A DNA stretch of 64,000 nucleotides from Camellia lanceoleosa (taxonomy: Eukaryota; Streptophyta; Magnoliopsida; Ericales; Theaceae), in the NCBI GenBank assembly GCA_025200525.1, contig CM045762.1, forward strand, positions 76,815,217-76,879,216, given 5' to 3'. The notes under the pieces are model-generated. The model did no database searches. It was not told where the DNA came from and worked only from the letters and a program-made list of their open reading frames with translations. Positions 56,501-64,000 of this stretch are shown here, piece after piece. The translations under genes were made by a program, and so were the position numbers. How positions within the stretch are numbered: the stretch's first letter is position 1; each line of letters starts with the position of its first letter.

Positions 56501-58727
56501 CGTGAGTCAGAACAACTCATTGAAATCCGTATTTTAGCCTACTTGCGAGTAGCAAGAAACCAACACGTTTTTCGAGACAAAACGGATATGCAATGTTTAT
56601 TTCCAAGTTAGGCAATCTAGTCTATACTTTTGTGCTGTGCGCATAACATAGTAATTCTAGACTAATAATTGGAATAAGAGCATGTAATGTTTTCAAAAAC
56701 GGATATCACGGTTAGTAGAGGCCGGTCTTCGGACAGGGCGAAAGGGGGTGCTCATAGCTGACCTTTCCCGATCGTACCCAAGCTCCCGAGCCAAGACCAC
56801 TTTGGTGATGACGGACACGTGGCCTTGACCAGTCGTGGTTTCCTAAATTTCCCATTTTAAAATATTTAGGTGGCGACTCTGTAATCTGGCAAAGCAGTCC
56901 ATGTTTGGCACTACTTTTCAAAAAATCTGTTTTTCTTCAAAACGATTTGCCGGATTTTGACTCTTTGGTTCAAGGTTAAGAACCGTGACAATCGAGTCCG
57001 AACTGTAGTGACCCCAATACGAACGGAACGGGACTTAACCCTCCCGGCGCGTTCGGGGACGTCTACAGTCATGCATATTGCATTGTGTTTGGGATGGGAG
57101 TTAGCCCAAGCACGGGAAACGAGGGGCATTTCGTACTCCGAGTAACGGAACGTGTCTCAATTCCCTAGTCACCGACACTCCGGATTGTCCATGATGGAGT
57201 TAAGACTTAGTTATATATTCATGTGCATTCATTTCATATTGAGTTGTGCAATTCGACTCCTCGGCCATCATGCATCGAGATGTGTGATTGGTGGCACGAG
57301 GATCGAGGCATGAATACATTTGTGAAAATACATTGCCATGCCCCTTTCCTACTCTCTGTTGCAGCACAACAAGAATCAGCAGCCTTCCGGAGCTTGGCAC
57401 GCATTCCAAGAATAAGTGCAAACAGAGGCTAACTGGGGCATCGCCATGGATTTCCGCGCAAAGGCAACCCGGATATGCATCATTCATCATCTGAAGAAGA
57501 GTCATGTACCCCCCCGCTTGCATGCCAATTTATTGTTTTCTTAGTTAATTTGTTAATTAAATAGGTATTTGTACATATTTTGGACTGTATTATTTATTTG
57601 GACTGTACTATTCGGGACTGTAAATTATTCTTTCGGACCCTCTGCGCGAGGGCAATGTTGTAATAAGTGTGCGTGTGTGTGATGTATGTCTTCCAACCCC
57701 ACGTCTTTCTTCCCTTTTTATTTACCAGCTTATGATGGTTATATTAGGGCATGTTTCAATTAGCATACAGTATGATAGCATACTTGCATTCATTCATCAG
57801 TTTTGCATGTACTGGGCTCGGCGCATCATACTAACTGCATTTGTATTTCAATTCCAAGTTGAATACATGATAGCTGTTGCATCTCATATGCCATGTTTAG
57901 AATAGCCGAGCCTACTATAGTTACATTTTTGCATGTGTTGCATTAGACATTTCTGTATACTTAGGGTCATGCATGGATTTCTAATCGGTTTCTGTTTTGG
58001 CTTGGAGTACTCGGTGAGTTTTATGCTTTAGCATCCTTGCATGCGTGTGAGTGACTGCCATGAATAGCATGCCTACCATGAGGCTAATTGCTTATGTGAT
58101 ATAACTGCCTGAATGCCTGTGGGTGAAGGTTGGGTTGTTTAGATTGGAACAAATCATCAACTGTGTGTTTTAAGCCCACTAGATAGTGGCAAAATCATAT
58201 TTTCCAAGCCCACCTGAGGGTGGCAAAATTTGCATTTTAAGCCTACCTGCGGGTAGCAAACCATTTTCAAAAACAAACATGAAATGTTTTGTTCCAATTC
58301 AGGCGACCTGGTCTATACTTGTGTGCTGTGTGCATCACATAGTAAATCTAGGCTAATAACCGGAATAAGAGCACACAATGTCTTCAAAACTAGATATCAT
58401 GGTTAGTAGAGGCCGATCTTTGATCGGGCGAGCGGGGGTGCTCACGAAGTGACCTTCCCTAATCGTACCAAGTTCCCAAGCCGAGGCAACTTTGGTGATG
58501 ACGGACACGTGGCCTTAGGCAAACGAGTCAGGGTTTCCTAAATTTTCCAAAAATAAAACATTTAGGTGGCGACTCTGTATCTGGCAAAGCAGTCCATGTT
58601 TGGCACTTGTTTCAAAAAATCTGTTTTCTCAAAACGATTTGCCGGATTTGGACTCTTTGGTTCAGATTAAGAACCGTGACAAAATCAAGTCCGAGCTGTA
58701 GCGAGGTCCCCCCGCGGACCTGTTACA
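50590..58727 (+). repeat. 3' LTR of the outer element, interrupted by a solo LTR
   Basis: 8,138 bp as it stands; 4,360 bp after removing the solo LTR and one GTCAT. It has TATA near 51657, donor-like GTAAGT at 51896, U5 modules of ~160 bp, and an intact 3' end (GTTACA at 58727) that the 5' LTR has lost. It is highly similar to 17541-21237 except around 51485-51545, where the GGCCGGCC-rich tract differs. Confidence 0.92.
53295..57067 (+). mobile_element. Solo LTR (3,773 bp) inserted in the outer 3' LTR
   Basis: Starts TGTAGACACCCC, ends ACGTCTACA, and has GTCAT on both sides (53290-53294, 57068-57072). The empty site survives in the 5' LTR at about 20268-20280, where GCATGTCATGCATAT is uninterrupted. 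The TATA box (CCTATAAGA) is at 53765-53773, and a donor-like CTTCAAGGGTAAC is at 54049. U3 carries TGCCGACCGGCAC palindromes (about 53572, 53591). It has no internal region or second LTR, so it is the product of LTR-LTR recombination. Its subfamily is related to the gag-only element's LTRs (shared CATGCTTATATTG-like and 3'-end blocks). Confidence 0.93.
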
Positions 58728-58732
58728 GTGTC

Positions 58733-60250
58733 ACTTATCTATTCACCTATCTGTCTACCTCACCACTAGCGACTGCCACCGCCGACTTTCTGGTGACTTT
58801 TCTGATCTCGGTAACTTTTCAATATGTGTCCTTATCATCAAAAAATATTAAATCTTGAATTAAATAACATATGTCCCCATGTAAATAAATTTTTCACTGA
58901 TTAACCCATTTAGAAAAGCTATAGAAAAGATAAATTGAAATAGAAAATATGTAACTCAGTTTGTAGCTAAAAGGAGAATTCTTAGAATGATTTTAAACAA
59001 GTATCCTAATATAGTTATTTCAAATTCATCATAATAAAACTATTTAGTTCAATTTTGAAATTCATAGTTGAATTATTAAACTTAAATTTGAATTATTTTC
59101 CTTGAATGCTTAATATCAAATCCATGTATTTCAAATCCCTAAATACAAACAGAACCAAAATGTAAGATGACACACATTTTTTTGTTTCAAAATTTGTATG
59201 CTCTATTTTGAATGTAAGCTCAATTATACAACCATATTTTGAGTGCAACTGTTGGTTTATTTTTTCTACAAAGGAAAATATCATAAATGCGAGTATACCA
59301 GCAAGGATTGAAAAATCCTTACAGATTAAATTCAAGCCAATTATCAAGCTATTGCGTTGACGGTTTTTTTGCCTCAACAAAGAGGACTTCAAAATTGTCA
59401 AGTGTAGAGAAAAGAAAAATTAAAAGAAGAATGAGAGAGATGAAAAAAGATAATTGAGTGAACAATCAAAGTAATAATTACTTACCTTTACTCCTATGAT
59501 TTGAGAAGGAAGTGCATAAGATGCTTCGAAAAGGAAGTGCTGAAAATAAATGTTTCGAAATATAAATCTATGTTAAACTACTCCTAAGATAAGGAAAATG
59601 ACAAGAAATATTAAAATCAATTGTTTTTTATTTGAATTCTAGTTCTTTTACAATGTAGCCATGAATGACTATTTATAGGCAAATATTTGTAGGAAAAAAC
59701 TTCTAGCAATAACTACCCAATAACCACTTAAAACTATCCACTCTTCCATCTTCATTCCCACAATGCCATATATCCCTCATTGTCTTCATAATTTCCATTA
59801 ACCTCCAATTCATGCTCTATGTTCTCCACTTTATTCTCCATCATCTTTTCACATTTCATAACTTTTCATAACCTCCAAATAAGTAAGAGGATACCACATG
59901 TCCTGCAATTATATAAATAATAAATAATAATAAAAATTACAGATTTATGGTGCCAACATTACCCCCCTTGGCCTTTAAAAATGATATTTACTTGAATTTT
60001 TGAAGGGCCGAACCAAGCACATGACTAATCTAAGCAATAAAGTGCTTCGAATAATATCAACAAAGTGCTTTGAATGAGTATGAAATTATGACTAGATGAC
60101 CAATAACAAGCTTCGAAGGTGATATAAAAGACCACATTCATCGTTCGAAGGTCTTGCGACACAACTTTGAAGGAACAACATCACCCCTCGAAGGTTGGAA
60201 GCATTGATATAGGATGATGATACTTACAATGAAGTTTCAAGGTTAGGCTT
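58733..60250. other. Host-like AT-rich DNA, no gene seen
   Basis: Continuation of the locus split by the large element. ORFs are short and without likeness to proteins. A stretch near 59940-59990 (GGTGCCAACATTACCCCCC) is unusual for its C run but was not identified. Confidence 0.5.
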
Positions 60251-60430
60251 GATGCTTCGAATGTATCTTCGAAACTTTATACAGTTTCGAAAGTAAAGTA
60301 ATCAACTTTCGAAACAACTCTTAATACTTCAAATGTATCTTCAAAGCTTTATATAGCTTTGAAGGTGAAGTAATCAACCTTCGAAACAACTCTTGATGTT
60401 TCGAATGTATCTTTGATGCTTTGATTGTGT
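60251..60430. repeat. 72-bp tandem repeat with TTCGAA palindromes (about 2.4 copies)
   Basis: GATGCTTCGAATGTATC at 60251, its variant near 60323 and GATGTTTCGAATGTATC near 60395 are 72 bp apart. Each unit holds an imperfect hairpin around TTCGAAACTTTATACAGTTTCGAA (arms TTCGAAA). TTCGAA words are also dense in the 250 bp before it. Confidence 0.7.
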
Positions 60431-60599
60431 ACATACAAACAACTGGCCATCAATTTGAAAAGATAAGCCATTCTCAACCACTTATTTAAATGCATAAGCT
60501 TTTCCTAGCCAAGTTCATGCATTTTAAATGGTCATCCCCTGTTCTTAGTGCTTCAAACTCATAAGAACAATTTGTTAACACTACAAAAAAAAAAAAATT

Positions 60600-61080
60600 T
60601 GTTTTTTGCGACGGCAAAACGCTGTCACAAATGCCCCAAACGCTATCTCAAAAGCTTTTTGCGACGGTAAAATATCTTTTTGCGACGGCAAGTGGGGGTC
60701 GCAACAAAGGGGGTTGCAAAAGGGCTTTAGCGACGGCAAGTGCCGTCACCATTGTTTTTGCGACGGGGAAATTTCTTTTTTGCGACAGCAAATTTCTGTC
60801 GCCAATAATGGATGAAAATCTGGGTTTTTTTGCGACGGCACAGTATTGCCGTCGCTAAAAGAGTTTTTTGCGACGGAAAAAATCCCATCGCTAAAACTGT
60901 CGTCACTGTTGACTATTGTCGCCGGCAACCTGACCCGTCGCTAATGACTATTGTTGACGGCAATTATACCATTGCTAAAGCCTTATTTTTCAATTAAATT
61001 CCACACCTTTTGCGACAGTATGGGTGCCGTCGCAAAAAGCTTGGTACAATTTTTTTTTGCGACCGGGTGTTCTGCCGTCT
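60600..61080. repeat. Subterminal repeats of the CACTA element (GCGACGGCA in both orientations)
   Basis: About a dozen copies of TTTTGCGACGGCA or its complement TGCCGTCGCAAAA, in clustered inverted pairs. In CACTA elements such motifs bind the element's own protein. Confidence 0.8.
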
Positions 61081-61597
61081 CAAAAAAAATTAAAAAAAAA
61101 AATCCTGTTTTACAATTATTAAAAATATAAAAATAACCTGTATTAAATGAAAAATAACTAAAAAAAAAATCAAAAAATTACATAATAATATAAATATATA
61201 CATAAACAAAAATTGGTAACTGATGAAAATTCATAATGTTGTTCCATTCATAACAATACATAAATAAAAATTCATAACAATAAAAATTATGCCACTACAT
61301 AATGTCGCATAATACATACATTATGTTGTTCACAAATTTAAATAACATAAATCAAAATCAAAACCCAAAGTTTTCGTCTTGATTCTTTCGTAGGTTACAA
61401 AAACAAAAGTTGGTCATAATCTTTACACGCCCGCATTCCACAAGAAGCAAACTGCTACTCAGAAAATATCTGAAAAAAACAAAATAAAAATAATTAATAA
61501 CAATATAATCGTGTTAATATTTTAATTACAGAAAAATATAAAAGAATTAACTACTATATAATTAGAATGATAGTTTAGTAAATAATTTTGACTAGAT
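61081..61597. other. AT-rich interior of the CACTA element
   Basis: No coding seen. A/T-rich sequence with ATAATACATACATTATG-like words precedes the tandem array. Confidence 0.5.
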
Positions 61598-63150
61598 CGA
61601 AATTCGACTCTAACTCCCAAACCGGGAACCCGGTTTGAGCCCCGTCTTTTCCCACAAGTCTCTCTTGCCTAGGCGGTCGTGTGTGCCAAGTTTCGTGCTA
61701 AACCGACGCCGTTTGGTGATTTTGGGGCATTAACTCCTCGAATTCAAGTTTCTTAAGGAACTAGTTTGCCTAAAATGAAATCCGACTCTAACTCCCAAAT
61801 CGGGAACCCGATTCGAGCCCCGTCTTTTCCCACAAGTCTCTTGTGCCTAGGTGGTCATGTGTGCCAAGTTTCGTGCTAAACTGACGCCGTTTGGTGATTT
61901 TGGGGCATTAACATCTCGAATTCAAGTTTCTTCAAGAACTAGTTTGCCTAAAGTGAAATCCGGCTCTAATTCCCAAACCGGGAACCCGATTCGAGCCCCG
62001 TCTTCTTCCACAAGTCTCTCATGCCTAGGTGGTCGTGTGTGCCAAGTTTCGTGCTAAACCGACGCTGTTTAGTGATTTTGGGGCATTAACTCCTTGAATT
62101 CAAGTTTCTTAAGGAACTAGTTTGCTTAAAGTGAAATCCGGCTCTAACTCCCAAACTGGGAACCCGATTCGAGCCCCATCTTTTTCCAAAAGTCTCTCGT
62201 GCCTAAGCGGTCGTGTGTGCCAAGTTTCGTGCTAAACCGACGCCGTTTGGTGATTTTGGGGCATTAACACCTCGAATTCAAGTTTCTTAAGGAACTAGTT
62301 TGCCTAAAATGAAATCCGACTCTAACTCCCAAACCAGGAACCCGATTAGAGCCCCGTCTTTTCCCACAAGTCTCTTGTGCCTAGGCAGTTGTGTGTGCCA
62401 AGTTTCATGCTAAACCAACGCCGTTTGGGTATTTTGGGGCATTAACTCCTCGAATTTAAGTGTCTTAAGGAACTAGTTTGCCTAAAATGAAATCCGACTC
62501 TAACTCCCAAACCGGGAACCCGATTCGAGCCTCGTCTCTTCTCACAAGTCTCTCGTGCCTAGGCGGTCGTGTGTGCCAAGTTTCGTGCTAAACCGACGCC
62601 GTTTGGTGATTTTGGGGCATTAACACCTCGTATTCAAGTTTCTTAAGGAAGTAGTTTGCCTAAAGTGAAATCCGGCTCTAACTCCCAAACCGAGAACCCG
62701 ATTCGAGCCCTGTCTTCTCTCACAAGTCTTTCGTGTCCAGACGGTCGTGTGTGCCAAGTTTAGTGCTAAACCGACGCCGTTTGGTGATTTTGGGGCATTA
62801 ACTTCTCGAATTCAAATTTCTTAAGGAACTAGTTTGCTTAAAGTGAAATCTGACTCTAACTCCCAAACCGAGAACCCGATTTGAGCCCCGTCTTTTCCCA
62901 CAAGTCTTTCGTTCCTAGGCGGTCATGTGTGCCAAGTTTCGTACTAAACCGATGCCGTTTGGTGATTTTGGGGCGTTAACACCTCGAATTCAAGTTTCTT
63001 AAGGAAGTAGTTTGCCTAAAGTGAAATCCGGCTCTAACTCCCAAACCGGGAACCCGATTCGAGCCCCGTCTTCTCCCACAAGTCTCTCGTGCCTATGCAG
63101 TTGTATGTGCCAAGTTTCGTGCTAAATCCAGCTCTAACTAGTCTCGTCTT
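61598..63150. repeat. Tandem array with an exact 178-bp period, about 8.7 copies
   Basis: GTGCCAAGTTTCGTGCTAAA or its variant recurs at 61683, 61861, 62039, 62217, 62395, 62573, 62751, 62929 and 63107: every step is exactly 178 bp, with substitutions but no net indels. Other conserved words are CTAACTCCCAAACCGGGAAC and GATTTTGGGGCATTAAC. The last copy breaks down at about 63125-63170. It lies between the transposase gene's 3' end and the subterminal repeats. Confidence 0.95.
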
Positions 63151-63227
63151 CTCCCACAAGTCTCTTAACTTAGAATGTAAAGAATGCAAAGATACATTTT
63201 AGCTTAGAATGCAAAGATACATTTTAT

Positions 63228-63934
63228 ACCTGATCTTCTGGTGGTGGTGTATATGGATTCTCGTCTTTTGCAAATTCCCTAAATACCCAGTGGCCACTCG
63301 ATGCATCAGGAACCTATGATAGTCAATGCATAATATGTTAATCATATTCGAATTTTATACATAATCTTGTGTGAAAATTGAACTATCAAACAATTTAATT
63401 TATATTGAACCTGTTTGTTGGGATCCACACTCGCCCCCTGTGACACAAAGGTCATCATCTCAGCTCTCATCTGCTGTAAATGTGTAGAGAACTCTACTCG
63501 CAGCTCCTCCCTCAACTCATCCCTTAGCTCTGCACGAACCTACTGTGTGATCTGATCAATAGTCGATGGCTGGGGTGTTGACTGTGATGGCCCAGCACCA
63601 TCTTTATACACCGCTCTCCGAGGCACAATTCTCTCGTATGTGCGACAATATCCATCTCCATCCTGACCTATCAACTCATGGAAAATGGCATTCCTAGCCT
63701 CCAAAGCCCGACCATCCTCGGGTAGCATAGAGAGTTGACGATTAAACTCATCTTGTATTGAATAAGACATACAAATATATGCCAAATTAAGATGGTTGAC
63801 ACACAAAAAATAAAATTTAAATACAATCAAAGGTGTTTGGAAACTACCAAGGTCTGGATAACCTCTTGGTCATCTACTCTACGTGTCATAAGCCAAACAT
63901 TCATCTTATCAGTAGACTCCCCCTTACTGGTCAT
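63228..63934 (-). pseudogene. CACTA-associated plant transposase (Ptta/En/Spm, Transposase_24-like), 3' part
   Basis: Minus-strand exons are approximate. 63934-63848 codes for TDKMNVWLMTRRVDDQEV. Then 63751 down to about 63411 contains DEFNRQLSML, NAIFHELIGQDGDGYCRTYE and RIVPRRAVYKD. Last, 63313-63230 codes for VPDASSGHWVFREF and PYTPPPEDQ. The IFxELIGxDGxGYCRTY pattern is typical of the plant Ptta/En/Spm family C-terminal part. A TAG at about 63539-63537, in the run ITQ-stop-VRAELRDELREE, interrupts a charged coiled-coil-like segment and is likely a former Gln codon. The upstream, catalytic part of the element is beyond 64000. Exon phase between 63848 and 63751 is uncertain. Confidence 0.7.
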
Positions 63935-64000
63935 CTACATTTTTTTAGAAATATGAAAATTAGAATCCAAATAATTTGTAAATATACGATGTTTATTTAT

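Larger units (their letters stand above)
17541..58727 (+). mobile_element. Giant Ty3/gypsy Tat/Ogre-type LTR retrotransposon, carrying nested insertions
   Basis: Both ends have TGTAGACACC...GTTACA termini, and a perfect 5-bp GTGTC duplication flanks them (17536-17540, 58728-58732). The order is 5' LTR, gag, protease, RT-RNase H, second RNase H, integrase, antisense PMD genes, polypurine tract, 3' LTR. A second RNase H between RT-RNase H and integrase is the hallmark of the Tat lineage. LTRs above 4 kb and a total of about 23.0 kb (41,187 minus 14,392 and 3,778 of insertions) place it with Ogre-like giants. The 5' LTR is fused to gag by a deletion that removed the PBS, so this copy cannot replicate. 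Gag and pol carry several stops. Confidence 0.92.
60579..64000 (-). mobile_element. One end (3.4 kb) of a CACTA (En/Spm-type) transposon, continuing past the window
   Basis: The end CACTACAAAAAAAA starts at 60579 after TAA (60576-60578, the likely TSD). Subterminal TTTTTGCGACGGCA motifs fill 60600-61080, then a 178-bp array, then a minus-strand transposase gene reading toward this end. This is the arrangement of CACTA elements, with the window edge inside the element. It is a different family from the 7427 and 13717 derivatives, which use GGCGACTAAA subterminal motifs. Confidence 0.85.

Noticed and set aside
53295..57067. Reading the solo LTR as a complete small retrotransposon
   Set aside because: No PBS, PPT, internal region or second LTR lies between the two GTCAT copies.
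59093..59401. 102-codon minus-strand ORF
   Set aside because: AT-driven composition, no domain and no promoter or intron signals; probably chance.

Overview
This window looks like nuclear DNA of a flowering plant, probably a eudicot. It is AT-rich between elements, has a plant-specific secreted DUF26 (cysteine-rich repeat secretory protein) gene, and is otherwise filled with nested plant retrotransposons and CACTA/MULE/hAT-type DNA elements. The species cannot be named from the sequence. Only one ordinary host gene is supported, at 9387-10115.

Layout. (1) 1-5823 is an old nest: the end of a plus-strand LTR (1-716) sits in a minus-strand LTR (717-4465), which sits in a decayed minus-strand Ty3/gypsy gag (4466-5823). 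(2) 5824-17535 is host-like DNA with the DUF26 gene and four small DNA elements. Two are ~1.1-kb CACTA derivatives in opposite orientation on either side of the gene (7427-8529, TSD ATT; 13717-14820, TSD TCA). The others are a foldback in the gene's upstream region, a MULE-like element (15838-16755) and a hAT-like MITE (16863-16999). (3) 17541-58727 is one giant Ty3/gypsy Tat/Ogre-type retrotransposon flanked by GTGTC/GTGTC. It spans 41.2 kb with its nested insertions and about 23.0 kb without them. It carries gag, protease, RT-RNase H, a second (Tat-type) RNase H and an integrase. Between pol and the 3' LTR are two genes on the opposite strand encoding plant mobile domain (PMD) proteins. PMD-A (43325-44612, two exons) looks intact; PMD-B (45397-49192, six exons) is recently broken and has an 82-bp minisatellite in its first intron. 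(4) A 14.4-kb minus-strand element (26946-41337) splits the host pol between the second RNase H and integrase. It has two 3.86-kb LTRs, a tRNA-Arg-type PBS, a PPT and gag but no pol, so it is a gag-only non-autonomous derivative. It keeps a relic of the antisense PMD gene. (5) A 3.77-kb solo LTR (53295-57067, TSD GTCAT) interrupts the outer 3' LTR. (6) 58733-64000 is host-like DNA followed by one end of a larger CACTA element (from 60579). That end has GCGACGGCA-rich subterminal repeats, an array with an exact 178-bp period, and a minus-strand Ptta/En/Spm-type transposase gene with a nonsense codon.

How the parts work together. The outer element and the gag-only element share LTR architecture, post-pol sequence and PMD remains, so they belong to one superfamily lineage; the gag-only form would need enzymes in trans. 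All LTRs inspected share a TATA box followed by a conserved CTTCAAGGGTAA splice-donor-like motif, leaving a very long U5. The most unusual content is the antisense PMD gene pair and the possible leader intron. Most nonsense codons in the outer element can be read as CAG-to-TAG or CGA-to-TGA changes, as expected if methylated cytosines decayed in silenced copies. All functional statements are by motif recognition only; no database search was run.
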